A stretch of 64,000 bases of DNA from UMGS172 sp045636945 (GCA_045636945.1 JAZTYO010000035.1:1-64000), one strand, 5' to 3'; positions 41,176-49,846 are shown, numbered from the stretch's first letter. The notes: a model not told the origin generated them from the letters alone. Program-made: numbers and translations.

Positions 41176-41758
41176 CTAGCTTGAAAACACCCAATTACCT
41201 TTTCGATACTCAAAAACCGCAATCATACAGTTTGGCGTAAGCGATGCTTTTATGCTTTTTTCGCCCATAATGGAATAAAGAGCTGCCATAATAAAACCGC
41301 CGTGGGCAAACGCAATAACGTTTTTGTCCTCATTGGTTTCAAACTGTTTAAAAATTCTTTAATTCTTTTTTCAACCATTGTGATGTTCTCACCGCCAAAA
41401 TGGGTGAAGTCGTGGGATTTGATTTGTTGACACAGATCTTCGCCCAAAATAGATGGTTGAACATTATCGATAGGTGTGCCGGTAAAAGAGCCTATATAGA
41501 ATTCACGCAATTAAGGCGTTTTTGTGGCGGTATAGTTGGGGAGGGCAAGCTGTGAGGTCTCAAAGGCTCTTGTAAGGTCGGAGGAATATACCTCGTCAAA
41601 TTTAATATTGGCCAAAAAGGTCTTATAGCCACTGCCTGAGCACGACCTTTATCGGTAAGCTGTGCATCGGAATGATCCGTATATATATGATTTAAATTGG
41701 TTTCGCTTTCTCCGTGCCTTACAATAAATAACCTCAACAAAACCCTTCTTTTGCCCAA
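41176..41758 (-). pseudogene. Histidine phosphatase (phosphoglycerate-mutase-like), frameshifted
   Basis: The N terminus LLRLFIVRHGESETNLNHIY contains the catalytic RHGE. A 1-nt loss near 41625-41628 breaks the frame; the next frame continues LANIKFDEVYSSDLTRAFET. A TAA then interrupts before LREFYIGSFTGTPIDN. A second frameshift near 41345-41360 precedes VIAFAHGGFIMAALYSIMGE, which has the second catalytic His. The end is a TAG at 41178-41176. So there are at least two frameshifts and one stop in an otherwise full-length cobC/gpmB-type phosphatase of about 190 codons. Confidence 0.85.
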
Positions 41759-41922
41759 ACGCGTAATATATGAACATTATACCACCCTGAGATTGAAATG
41801 TAAATACAATTATTTTCAAAATATTTTTTAAAAATAATTAATGAGAAAATGAGAGAAAAAATGAGGAAATGAGAGAAATCAAGAGCGTTGCAAATTTATT
41901 TTGAATTTTTGAAAATTTAGTG

Positions 41923-41951
41923 TTGACAAGTCGTTTTGGCTGTGGTATTAT
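41923..41951 (+). promoter_or_regulatory. Promoter of rplM-rpsI
   Basis: Perfect TTGACA (41923-41928), 17-bp spacer, TATTAT (41946-41951). The upstream 41820-41880 is A-rich with GAGA-type simple repeats, like an UP element region. Confidence 0.85.
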
Positions 41952-41992
41952 ATCAAAGCTGAAAAAAGAAAATTTATTCGGAGGTTAATGTT

Positions 41993-42421
41993 ATGAATAC
42001 TTTTATGGCAAAACCCGCTGAAGTTACCCGTAAGTGGTATATCATCGACGCTGCAGGCAAGCCCCTTGGACGTGTTGCTGCAAAGGCTGCTGATATTCTT
42101 CGCGGTAAAGTAAAGCCTACTTTCACTCCTCATGTTGACTGTGGCGATCACGTAATCATCATCAACTGCGAAAAGGCAGTTCTCACCGGTAAGAAGTTGG
42201 AGAAGAAGTTCTACTATCGTCACACCGGTTACGTTGGCGGCCTCAAGGCTGTTCAGTATGCTACTCTTATGGCAGAGAGACCTGAGTTTGCAATGGAACT
42301 CGCTGTTAAGGGCATGGTTCCCGATACCACTATCGGCAGACAGGCTCTTACCAGACTTCGCGTCTACAAGGGTGCTGAGCACGTACACGCAGCTCAAAAG
42401 CCCGAAGAGATTGCGTTTTAA
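41993..42421 (+). CDS. rplM: 50S ribosomal protein L13
   Basis: 142 residues, uL13: RKWYIIDAAGKPLGRVAAKA, then DHVIIINCEKAVLTGKK and GMVPDTTIGRQALTRLRVYK. CGGAGG precedes ATG 41993. It forms the usual pair with rpsI, 20 bp downstream. Confidence 0.98.
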   Translation: MNTFMAKPAEVTRKWYIIDAAGKPLGRVAAKAADILRGKVKPTFTPHVDCGDHVIIINCEKAVLTGKKLEKKFYYRHTGYVGGLKAVQYATLMAERPEFAMELAVKGMVPDTTIGRQALTRLRVYKGAEHVHAAQKPEEIAF

Positions 42422-42441
42422 TTTGAAGGGAGGACATACTG

Positions 42442-42840
42442 ATGTTTGAAGGAAAGCCTTATTTCTATGGAACCGGCAGAAGAAAGAGTTCTGTCGCACG
42501 TGTACGCGTTTATAATGGTACCGGTAAAATCACCATTAACGACCGTGATATCGAAGAGTATTTCGGTCTTGAAACCTTGAAGCTCATTGTTCGTCAGCCT
42601 TTGGCACTCACCGGCAACCTTGACAAGTTCGATATCGTTTGCCGTGTAGCAGGCGGCGGTGTAACCGGTCAGGCTGGTGCTATTCGTCACGGTCTTTCCC
42701 GTGCACTCCTCCAGTTTGATGAGGAGCTCCGTCCCGAGCTTAAGAAGGCAGGCTTCTTGACTCGCGATCCTAGAATGAAAGAGCGTAAGAAGTACGGTCT
42801 CAAAGGCGCACGTCGTGCACCCCAGTTCTCCAAGAGATAA
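42442..42840 (+). CDS. rpsI: 30S ribosomal protein S9
   Basis: 132 residues, uS9: FYGTGRRKSSVARVRVYNGT, GGGVTGQAGAIRHGLSRAL, and the C-terminal tail RRAPQFSKR that reaches the P-site tRNA. Second gene of the L13-S9 operon. Confidence 0.98.
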   Translation: MFEGKPYFYGTGRRKSSVARVRVYNGTGKITINDRDIEEYFGLETLKLIVRQPLALTGNLDKFDIVCRVAGGGVTGQAGAIRHGLSRALLQFDEELRPELKKAGFLTRDPRMKERKKYGLKGARRAPQFSKR

Positions 42841-42860
42841 TTACGATTATTTCAAAATTT

Positions 42861-42892
42861 ACAGACTCTGCGTTTTCGCAGAGTCTGTTTTT
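42861..42892 (+). terminator. Terminator of rplM-rpsI
   Basis: Perfect 12-bp arms ACAGACTCTGCG / CGCAGAGTCTGT with a TTTT loop and T run. Confidence 0.94.
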
Positions 42893-42909
42893 ATATGCAC
42901 AAGTGAATT

Positions 42910-42933
42910 GTAGGGGCGATTCACGAATCGCCC
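42910..42933. repeat. GTAGGG hairpin repeat, copy 3 (half element)
   Basis: GTAG followed by one stem-loop GGGCGATTC-AC-GAATCGCCC, then CCAGAC rather than a second hairpin. It matches one half of the element at 17447. Confidence 0.7.
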
Positions 42934-42948
42934 CCAGACAATAAACAA

Positions 42949-43599
42949 TCATTTATTAATATTAATAACAAATCTATACATCATAACGAGGCCGATGCTT
43001 AACAATGCGCCGCCGATTATATCGGTCAACCAATGCACACCTGAAATAACTCGGCCGATTACCACAAATCCCGTGAACGCCATTATGGAATATGAAACAA
43101 TCTTCCGGAACGTTTGGTTATTTATGTGGCTGTTTAACTGAATTATTGCGGTTGGCATAACGCACATTACCAAAAGTGTTGTCGACGATGGGTAAGACAC
43201 CTCCAAATACCCGTTGATTAGCGTCGGACGGTAGTTAATTACTACCGATTCAAAGATGACATAAACCGCCATTGTGAGAATATAAAAGCCACCGAGAACG
43301 AGTATACTTTGGTCAACTTTCAGAATGCTTTTACGCCTTATCCACTGAACAAGTCCCAATACTGCAAAGCCTAAGCAAAATGCTATTGGTACTAATCCTG
43401 CCCAATCGGTAATATTGTAGACGGTAAGATGCACACCCGTCAGTTCGTGAAACCACTCGTTTATTGTTGCAAAACCGACCGATGAACCGTTTGGCCCGAT
43501 GGCTTTGACGTCAATAAAACTAATCAAAACCGTCCATAAAACGAACGAAATAAGCGAGCTTATTGAAACTAATAAACTTGTCTTTCTGTCTTTTTTCAT
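42949..43599 (-). CDS. PAP2-like membrane protein
   Basis: 216 residues with about six helices. PAP2 motif regions can be followed: VINYRPTL (motif 1, Arg-Pro), SYPSSTTLLV at the place of PSGH (motif 2) and GRVISGVHWLTDIIGG (motif 3). The His of PSGH is replaced by Thr, so phosphatase chemistry may be changed. The family acts on lipid phosphates such as undecaprenyl-PP or PA. It lies 106 bp downstream of an XRE regulator gene, with palindromes between. Confidence 0.8.
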   Translation of the reverse strand: MKKDRKTSLLVSISSLISFVLWTVLISFIDVKAIGPNGSSVGFATINEWFHELTGVHLTVYNITDWAGLVPIAFCLGFAVLGLVQWIRRKSILKVDQSILVLGGFYILTMAVYVIFESVVINYRPTLINGYLEVSYPSSTTLLVMCVMPTAIIQLNSHINNQTFRKIVSYSIMAFTGFVVIGRVISGVHWLTDIIGGALLSIGLVMMYRFVININK

Positions 43600-43620
43600 A
43601 ATTAAAACCTTCCTTTTGTG

Positions 43621-43640
43621 TATTAGGGATTACCCTAATA
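43621..43640. promoter_or_regulatory. Palindrome upstream of the PAP2-like gene, candidate operator
   Basis: TATTAGGG-ATTA-CCCTAATA, perfect 8-bp arms, 21 bp before the PAP2-like start codon. A plausible site for the XRE regulator encoded just upstream. Confidence 0.5.
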
Positions 43641-43677
43641 AAACAATAAGGGAAGGTTTTGTGATTTACAAGAAACC

Positions 43678-43699
43678 AAGTGTCACAAGCGTGACACCT
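43678..43699. promoter_or_regulatory. GTGTCAC/GTGACAC palindrome
   Basis: AAGTGTCAC-AAGC-GTGACACCTT, 7-bp perfect arms, at the end of the XRE gene. It could be an operator or a weak terminator. Confidence 0.4.
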
Positions 43700-43705
43700 T
43701 TCGTG

Positions 43706-44311
43706 TCAGCGTCGTTTTATCAGCATTAACGCTTTAATTATAAGGTATATAAAGCAAAATACCGCCGCATAGGGTTGAGAACTGATAATAAACAGAACGG
43801 TTCCAACTGCGTTCAGTATCAAAGATATTTTACTTTTGGCGCTTGTCCAGAAACCGTTCGTGCAGTTTTGCAGTGCAAGGGTCAGGATTCCGCAGACGAT
43901 GACCGAAAATACAACGGCAAAATAGCCGAATTTTAAGTAGGGTGCGATTTCGGTTAATGATAACAGGGAAACCTCGTCAATTACGCCGTTCACCTTTTGC
44001 CCAAAGATGGGCAGAAATAGGAATACAGCAACCGAAAGGTCAAGCAGACCGAAAATCAGATCTTTTAAATAGGTTTCTTTAAGCCTTGTGTCTTGCTCGG
44101 CAATGGTCAACAGTTCGTCACTCGACAAAAGCTCGTCAACCGTGACACCAAAAAAATTGCTGATTGATTTAAGTGAATCTATATTTGGATAACCTCTGCC
44201 TGATTCCCATTTCGAGATAGCGGTTCTTGATACAAACAACCGTTCAGCCAATTCTTCCTGTGTCAAACCCTTTTGCTGTCGGAGTTCCTGCAATTTTTCG
44301 TTAAATTCCAT
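43706..44311 (-). CDS. XRE-family regulator with membrane domain
   Basis: 201 residues. N-terminal XRE helix-turn-helix (about 1-65: GLTQEELAERLFVSRTAISK followed by WESGRGYPNIDSLKSIS), a short linker, then about four membrane helices (about 90-195). This HTH-plus-membrane layout is common in Firmicute one-component regulators that sense the envelope. It precedes the PAP2-like gene and likely controls it. It lies 34 bp after the pseudouridine synthase gene. Confidence 0.88.
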   Translation of the reverse strand: MEFNEKLQELRQQKGLTQEELAERLFVSRTAISKWESGRGYPNIDSLKSISNFFGVTVDELLSSDELLTIAEQDTRLKETYLKDLIFGLLDLSVAVFLFLPIFGQKVNGVIDEVSLLSLTEIAPYLKFGYFAVVFSVIVCGILTLALQNCTNGFWTSAKSKISLILNAVGTVLFIISSQPYAAVFCFIYLIIKALMLIKRR

Positions 44312-44345
44312 AATGTCACTCCTTAATTTGGGTGATTACAGTTAT

Positions 44346-45311
44346 TTAATACTTGGTGTCGGGGAAGAGCTGGTCGGCAAACCAAACCTTGGGAACTGTA
44401 AAGGTCTTGCCGTTTAAATATTCCAAAATTCCGCCGTCAGAGGTGAAATTGAACTTCAATTTATAGGAATAAAGGGCCTGATACTTAAAGCCCATAGCCT
44501 TATCCTTTTGGTTTACACCGTATTTGCCGTCACCGAGCAAGGGGTGTCCGATAGAGGACATATGTGCTCTTATCTGATGTGTGCGTCCCGTCAAAAGTTC
44601 GATTTTGAGCAGTGATAAATTATTATTTGAAGCCATAACCGAATACTTCGTGCGGATGGTTTTGGTATCTATGGTCATTTTATTCTTGATATAAACCTGA
44701 TTTTTATCCTCGTTTTTCTCAAGGAAGCCTTCCAAAATATCCTCTCTTTTTTTAGGAGTGCCGTGAACAACGCAGAGATAGAGTTTATCAAGCTCGCGAG
44801 TCTTAATCTTGTCGCACAAAATACGCAAAGCCTCGGCATTTTTAGCGGCAATTACTATACCGCCTGTGTTACGGTCAATACGGTTGGCTAATGAGGGCTT
44901 AAAGCTGTTTTCGGCCTCAGGGTCATATTCACCCTTCTCATACAAATAACGCTGTATACGGGCAATCAGCGTATCGTTATACTCATTCTCGTCGGGGTGA
45001 ACAAGTAAACCCTGCTTTTTATCGGCAAGCAGGATGTTTTCATCCTCATATACGATATCCAGCACCTTAGATGCCGACATAAAATCATACTTTGGTGACT
45101 TTGGCTCAAAGAATTCGTCGTTTATATACATTTCAACCAAAGACCCCAACTGCAGTCTGGTGTTGATTTCGGCACGTTTGCCGTCAACCTTGATGCGTTT
45201 GAGTCTTATGTATTTGTAAAGCAAGGTTGTGGGAAGCAGGGGAGCAGTTTTAACAACAAACTTGTCCAATCTTAAGCCTGCATCGTTTTTGCCAACTGTA
45301 AATGATTTCAT
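44346..45311 (-). CDS. RluA-family pseudouridine synthase
   Basis: 321 residues. An S4 RNA-binding domain (about 10-70: LRLDKFVVKTAPLLPTTLLY) precedes the catalytic domain with the Asp in ANRIDRNTGGIVIAAKN and the closing LLTGRTHQIRAHMSSIGHPL. It isomerises uridine in 23S rRNA (RluC/RluD-type) or tRNA. The target cannot be chosen from sequence. Confidence 0.93.
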   Translation of the reverse strand: MKSFTVGKNDAGLRLDKFVVKTAPLLPTTLLYKYIRLKRIKVDGKRAEINTRLQLGSLVEMYINDEFFEPKSPKYDFMSASKVLDIVYEDENILLADKKQGLLVHPDENEYNDTLIARIQRYLYEKGEYDPEAENSFKPSLANRIDRNTGGIVIAAKNAEALRILCDKIKTRELDKLYLCVVHGTPKKREDILEGFLEKNEDKNQVYIKNKMTIDTKTIRTKYSVMASNNNLSLLKIELLTGRTHQIRAHMSSIGHPLLGDGKYGVNQKDKAMGFKYQALYSYKLKFNFTSDGGILEYLNGKTFTVPKVWFADQLFPDTKY

Positions 45312-45465
45312 AAATACCCTCGTTTATGTATAATGAGTTCTTAAATTCTCTTACATTATACATTAAAATTTTATATTTTACAAGGTATTTAGGGTAGATT
45401 ATCGGTTTTATCTAAAACAGCTGAAATAATCCATAAATTTGAGTTTATTATCAATGGAATTATCA

Positions 45466-45500
45466 AAAAAATGCACATCGTATTTCGATGTGCATTACTT
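45466..45500 (-). terminator. Terminator of the sugar operon
   Basis: Perfect 11-bp arms AATGCACATCG / CGATGTGCATT with a 5-nt loop; read on the minus strand it is followed by six T. Confidence 0.9.
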
Positions 45501-45504
45501 AATT

Positions 45505-45745
45505 TTATTCTGCTGTTACGGTTTTATCAAGACCGTTTCCGAAGCGAATGCGCTCATACTTTTCGGCCAAAAGGCGGATTATTTTCACGGAATTGTCAAC
45601 AAGCTCGGGTGTTTCGATCGATTGTTGAGTATCGTAATGAGTATCGGTCACAATGGCATAATTCACGGCATTTAGGGGTGGATACTGTCTGCAATTTTTC
45701 AATAACACGGTAGATTTCTTTCTGTATGCTATCAGAAATAAACAT
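45505..45745 (-). pseudogene. Metallophosphoesterase-like N-terminal stub, frameshifted
   Basis: Reads MFISDSIQKEIYRVIEKLQT from ATG 45745 with AAGGTGG upstream. After a frameshift near 45670-45680 it continues NAVNYAIVTDTHYDTQQSIE and PELVDNSVKIIRLLAEKYER, then stops at 45507. TDTHYD resembles the first metal motif (D-x-H) of calcineurin-like phosphoesterases. The rest of such a domain is missing. The start overlaps the stop of the upstream dehydrogenase gene, so an intact ancestor was the last gene of the operon. Confidence 0.4.
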
Positions 45746-45747
45746 AA

Positions 45748-46923
45748 CTACCACCTTACGCTCCAGCGTTCGCTATATTTCATATCGGCGTGTTTATCGT
45801 TTTTATTACCTTCGTGAAGCTCGGATTTTTCTGCTCTTTTGTGCAGCTCTTCGTAATATTCATCAGCATCAACGGGGATTTCAACCCATTTATCCTTCCA
45901 AGAGGAAAGGTAAGCGGCATTAGAAAGTTGTACTTCGTTTATACCGTCGTATCCGGGGGAGATAAGTGCTTCACCGTGCAAAATCGCATTTGTAAAATTC
46001 TGCAGAATACCCATATGAGCAGAATCTTTTTCTGTTTGCTCAATAACGACGGTTTTCGAAGGAATAGATGCGAAATTATCCTCACAGTTAAAGCAAAAAT
46101 CACGTTCATCGACCTTGAGCTTGGTAACGGTCATTTTGCCGCCTTCAATTACGAGCTTACCCTTTGTACCGCCGATTTCAAGGCGGTTGGTACCGGGAGC
46201 TTCACCCGTTGAGGTGATAAAAATACCAGTTGCACCGTTTTCATATTCGGCGTAGATGGTTGCATCGTCTTCAACCTCAATGTGGTGGTATTTTGCAACC
46301 GAGCAAAAGCCTCTGACCTGTTTTGGCAGACCGCAAATCCACTGCCAGATATCAAGGTTGTGAGGGGCCTGATTTAAAAGGACACCACCGCCTTCACCTG
46401 CCCAAGTTGCTCTCCAAGAACCTGAGTCGTAATAATGCTGTGTGCGGTACCAGTTGGTGATTATCCACACCATTCTTTTAAGTTCACCCAAGTCACCGTT
46501 TTGCACCATATCGTGAGCCTTTTTGAAAAGCATATTGGTGCGCTGATTGAACATAACGGCAAATATCTTACCGCTTTTCTTGGCAGCCTCGTTCATTTCG
46601 ATAATCTGCTTGGTATAAACACCTGCAGGCTTTTCGCTCAAAACGTGCTGACCTGCAGAAAATGCATCAATGGCGATAGGACAGTGGAAATAGTGAGGTG
46701 TTGCTATGATTACGGCATCGGTGATATTGGCTTTAAGCAATTCTTCGTGCGATGCAAAAACCGAAACGTTTTTAAAAGTATTTTTTGCTTTTTCACGCTT
46801 TGCTTGGTCGGTATCGCAAACGGCAACCAATTCCATATCGTTAATAAGACCGTCATAGATATGCTTGGCATGGGCCGAGCCCATATTACCAAAGCCTATA
46901 ACTCCAACTCTTACCTTTTCCAT
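45748..46923 (-). CDS. Gfo/Idh/MocA-family dehydrogenase, copy A
   Basis: 391 residues. The N-terminal Rossmann fold starts VRVGVIGFGNMGSAHAKHIY; the EKP motif with the catalytic-type Lys is VLSEKPAGVYTKQ; and the substrate domain has WRATWAGEGGGVLLNQAPHN with LDIWQWICGLP. Family members oxidise or reduce sugar or inositol hydroxyls with NAD(P). It is clearly paralogous to the gene upstream, at the same length of 391. Start ATG 46923 (GAGGTG upstream). Confidence 0.9.
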   Translation of the reverse strand: MEKVRVGVIGFGNMGSAHAKHIYDGLINDMELVAVCDTDQAKREKAKNTFKNVSVFASHEELLKANITDAVIIATPHYFHCPIAIDAFSAGQHVLSEKPAGVYTKQIIEMNEAAKKSGKIFAVMFNQRTNMLFKKAHDMVQNGDLGELKRMVWIITNWYRTQHYYDSGSWRATWAGEGGGVLLNQAPHNLDIWQWICGLPKQVRGFCSVAKYHHIEVEDDATIYAEYENGATGIFITSTGEAPGTNRLEIGGTKGKLVIEGGKMTVTKLKVDERDFCFNCEDNFASIPSKTVVIEQTEKDSAHMGILQNFTNAILHGEALISPGYDGINEVQLSNAAYLSSWKDKWVEIPVDADEYYEELHKRAEKSELHEGNKNDKHADMKYSERWSVRW

Positions 46924-46943
46924 AAAACACCTCTGTAAAATTT

Positions 46944-46990
46944 GTAGGGGCGGCTGTGACACCTTTTGGGCGAACACAGTTCGCCCCTAC
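46944..46990. repeat. GTAGGG...CCCTAC repeat, copy 4, between the paralogous dehydrogenases
   Basis: 47 bp bounded by GTAGGGGCG and CGCCCCTAC. The right half has the stem-loop GGGCGAAC-ACA-GTTCGCCC; the left hairpin is degenerate (GGCTGTGACACC). Confidence 0.75.
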
Positions 46991-47051
46991 GGATGAACTA
47001 TTCTAGATATGTATTTTTCTCAAAAGTGAGGCAATACAAACGAAGCACAAA

Positions 47052-48227
47052 TTACTTTGTGCCGTCATACGAAGAACTTGTATCTGCAACAACCTCGGTA
47101 ACGTTGGTCTTACGTCTTGAGGTTGCAACACGCTTCATAAGCTCATTATAGTATAACTCATCATCAAAGGGAATGTCAACCATTTTACCTGTCCAAGCAG
47201 ACAAATGCATTGCATTGGAGATGGTAAGTCCGTTAATGCCTTCCTCACCGCCTGCGATAAGAGGAGTTCCGTGGAGAATGTGAGCCGCAAATGCATCTCT
47301 AACGCCTCTGTGCTGAGGATTCTGTCCATCGGTCTCAACCTCACGATACTCTGCCTTTTGGCTTGAGAACGGGGTGGGTGCAGTTTTGGTGAATTCGCTT
47401 GTTGCAACGGGAAGTTCCCATATCATAAGCTTATCGCCTTCGGCAACGAGCTTTGCGCGGTCAAGAGTGATCTCAAAACGGTTGGTGCCGGGTGCATCAC
47501 CGGTTGTGGTGATGAAAGTGCCGGTTGCACCGTTGGGATATTCAACATAAGCGGTAACATCGTCTTCAACCTCGATATCGTGCCACTTACCAAAGTGGAG
47601 GTGAGCCTGAATCTTGGCAGGCATACCGCAGATCCACTGCCACAAGTCAAGCTGATGGGGGCACTGATTCAAAAGGACGCCGCCACCTTCGCCCGACCAG
47701 GTTGCACGCCAATCGCCCGAATCGTAATATGTCTGAGAACGGTACCAGTTGGTGATAATCCAGTTAGTACGTCTGATTTCACCATATTCGCCACTCAGAA
47801 CAAGCTCGCGCATCTTTCTGTAAATGCAGTTGGTACGCTGATTAAACATCATAGCAAAGGTGGTGTCGGTTTGCTTTGCTGCCTCAATCATTTCCTTAAC
47901 CTGCTTGGTGTAAACACCTGCGGGCTTTTCAACAAGAACATGGATACGACGCTTGAAGCATTCCATAGCAAATTTGGGATGATCATAGTGGGGAACTGCA
48001 ACTAAGCAGGAGTCGATAAGACCACTGTCGAGCATAGCTTCTGCCGAGTCGAAAATCTTAACCGATTCAGGCAGTGTTTCTTTTGCCCACTGACGGCGAG
48101 ATTCTTTTACATCGGCAACAGCAACAAGTTCGATTTCCTCGTTGGTATGGCTGAGAGCGATGCTTTTTGCATGGTCACTACCCATATTACCGATACCTAA
48201 AATACCAAGTTTGATTTTGTCTGCCAT
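47052..48227 (-). CDS. Gfo/Idh/MocA-family dehydrogenase, copy B
   Basis: 391 residues. IKLGILGIGNMGSDHAKSIA as nucleotide-binding loop, VLVEKPAGVYTKQVKEM as the EKP motif, and WRATWSGEGGGVLLNQCPHQ with LDLWQWICGMP. It shares long identical stretches with copy A, so it arose by tandem duplication, but the two have diverged considerably and probably act on different steps or anomers. It starts 14 bp after the TIM-barrel isomerase gene upstream. Confidence 0.91.
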   Translation of the reverse strand: MADKIKLGILGIGNMGSDHAKSIALSHTNEEIELVAVADVKESRRQWAKETLPESVKIFDSAEAMLDSGLIDSCLVAVPHYDHPKFAMECFKRRIHVLVEKPAGVYTKQVKEMIEAAKQTDTTFAMMFNQRTNCIYRKMRELVLSGEYGEIRRTNWIITNWYRSQTYYDSGDWRATWSGEGGGVLLNQCPHQLDLWQWICGMPAKIQAHLHFGKWHDIEVEDDVTAYVEYPNGATGTFITTTGDAPGTNRFEITLDRAKLVAEGDKLMIWELPVATSEFTKTAPTPFSSQKAEYREVETDGQNPQHRGVRDAFAAHILHGTPLIAGGEEGINGLTISNAMHLSAWTGKMVDIPFDDELYYNELMKRVATSRRKTNVTEVVADTSSSYDGTK

Positions 48228-48241
48228 AATTATACCTCCAA

Positions 48242-48994
48242 TTATTCAAGGCCCTGAGCCTTCAAATATTGATAACTTCTTCTAAGACAATCGAACGGAT
48301 CTTCACCGTAGCAGTTATCCTGCTCAACAAGTGCAAACTGTACGCCATTATCGATTGCTGCCTTGAGGATTGCATCAAAGTTTAAGTTTCCTTCACCGAC
48401 GGGAGCCATTCTTCTTTCCTTTTCTGCGGTGAAAAGCATATCCTTAAGGTGGATACAAGGTGTTCTACCCTTGAATTTATTAAGCCACATTACGGGGTCT
48501 GCACCACCCGACTGTACCCAATAGGTATCGAGTGTGAAGGCCATTTCATCGGGACCGAAGAACTCGGAAACGTGCTCCAAAATAACCTTACCGTCAACCT
48601 TAACAAATTCGTGGTCGTGGTTGTGATAGGTGAGTCTCATTCCGTTTGCTTTGATTTTTGCAACGGCATCCTTGAACTCGTCTATAATGGTGGTAAGGCC
48701 GTTTTTAAAACTCCAATAACCACCAATGCCGACAAGGTCAAGACCTAAGGTTTTGTTATCGGCAATAACCTTTTCGGTTTCACCCTTGATTTTATCAAGC
48801 GGTGTATGTGTCAGAACACAAGTGAGACCGTTCTTGCGTAGTTCTTCCTTCATCCACTCAGCGTCATAAGCACAAATGCCCGAGAGCTGAACGGTTTTGT
48901 AGCCGATATCGGCTACTCTTTTGAGTGATTCTGCAAGACCGTCAGTGTCTTTACAGAAGTCGCGAATTGTGTAAAACTGTGCACCTAACTGCAT
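48242..48994 (-). CDS. Sugar phosphate isomerase/epimerase (AP_endonuc_2 TIM barrel)
   Basis: 250 residues. Xylose-isomerase-like TIM barrel: GAQFYTIRDFCKDTDGLAES at the start, LTYHNHDHEFVKVDGKVI with metal-binding His, MAFTLDTYWVQSGGADPVMW, and CIHLKDMLF. Glu, Asp, His and Glu ligands typical of this divalent-metal family are in place. Members include IolE/IolI/hydroxypyruvate isomerases and enzymes acting on 3-keto sugars. Second TIM-barrel of the operon, 12 bp after the previous gene. Confidence 0.88.
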   Translation of the reverse strand: MQLGAQFYTIRDFCKDTDGLAESLKRVADIGYKTVQLSGICAYDAEWMKEELRKNGLTCVLTHTPLDKIKGETEKVIADNKTLGLDLVGIGGYWSFKNGLTTIIDEFKDAVAKIKANGMRLTYHNHDHEFVKVDGKVILEHVSEFFGPDEMAFTLDTYWVQSGGADPVMWLNKFKGRTPCIHLKDMLFTAEKERRMAPVGEGNLNFDAILKAAIDNGVQFALVEQDNCYGEDPFDCLRRSYQYLKAQGLE

Positions 48995-49006
48995 AATATC
49001 ACCTCA

Positions 49007-49846
49007 TTAAATAATTGTCCTCAAGGACTTGACTGCAATGTCGAATGCAGCTTCCTTGGTAGGATACTGGAATGCACCGATTTGGCTCTTTTCACCCTCA
49101 CGCTCAAGTCCTGCAAGGCCCTTGAAGATAGTAAGGTGGGGCTCTAACGTCAAACCTTTACCGCCCTGTGCTTTGTACATCTTAAGAATTTCGGGCAGAT
49201 GGCCGACGCCTTTACCAGCGGGAACAATATTACCGTCTGCCAGGCAATCCTTGATGTGCATATAGGTTACGTAGTCCTTCAAAAGTTCCCAACTCTTCAA
49301 AGTGTCCTGACTGCACTGAATGTAGTTTGCAGGGTCAAAAATGCAACCGAATTCGGGGAGTGTCTTATGAATTTCAAGACAACGGGGAGCAATGTCACCG
49401 TAAATGCCTTTTTCGTTTTCGTGGCAAAGCTTCACACCACTACCCTTGCTAGCTTCAAGAAACTTGGACATTCTCTCGAAAACCTCGTCGCGGTAGGGGG
49501 TGGGGTCCTCGTCCTTGGGCATATAGAAACTAAACAAACGGATGTAGTCAGCCTTCAGAGTATGTGCAATTTCAATAGTTCTCTTGAACTCATCAAGATG
49601 GGGTGCAAAATCATCGGTAATCTTGATTTTACCAAGACGTGAACCGATTGACCATACGTTGAAGCCGTTGTCCTTAATAGTCTTGCCAATTTCTTTAATC
49701 TCGTCCATCGGGATATCGGCAATGTTCTTGCCGCCGACGTTACGGATTTCAAGACCTTGCAGATTATTTCTTCTCAATGCATCAATCTGACCCATAAGTT
49801 CAGAGCTTGATTCATCGGCAAATGCGTTAATTATAAAATCAGACAT
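49007..49846 (-). CDS. Sugar phosphate isomerase/epimerase (AP_endonuc_2 TIM barrel)
   Basis: 279 residues from ATG 49846 (AGGAGG upstream). INAFADESSSELMGQIDALR at the start, VKLCHENEKGIYGDIAPRCL, FGCIFDPANYIQC and YMHIKDCLADGNIVPAGKG mark the metal-binding Glu, Asp, His and Glu sites of the family. It differs clearly from the neighbouring TIM-barrel, so the two probably catalyse different steps. Substrate unknown; the operon context points to uronate or keto-sugar metabolism. Confidence 0.87.
   Translation of the reverse strand: MSDFIINAFADESSSELMGQIDALRRNNLQGLEIRNVGGKNIADIPMDEIKEIGKTIKDNGFNVWSIGSRLGKIKITDDFAPHLDEFKRTIEIAHTLKADYIRLFSFYMPKDEDPTPYRDEVFERMSKFLEASKGSGVKLCHENEKGIYGDIAPRCLEIHKTLPEFGCIFDPANYIQCSQDTLKSWELLKDYVTYMHIKDCLADGNIVPAGKGVGHLPEILKMYKAQGGKGLTLEPHLTIFKGLAGLEREGEKSQIGAFQYPTKEAAFDIAVKSLRTII

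Noticed and set aside
41825..41880. Short GAGA/AATGAG repeats as a CRISPR-like array
   Set aside because: Irregular A-rich simple sequence without constant repeats or spacers. No CRISPR array was seen in the window.
41952..41992. L13 leader RNA before rplM
   Set aside because: The leader is only about 40 nt and I see no conserved stem that would support it.
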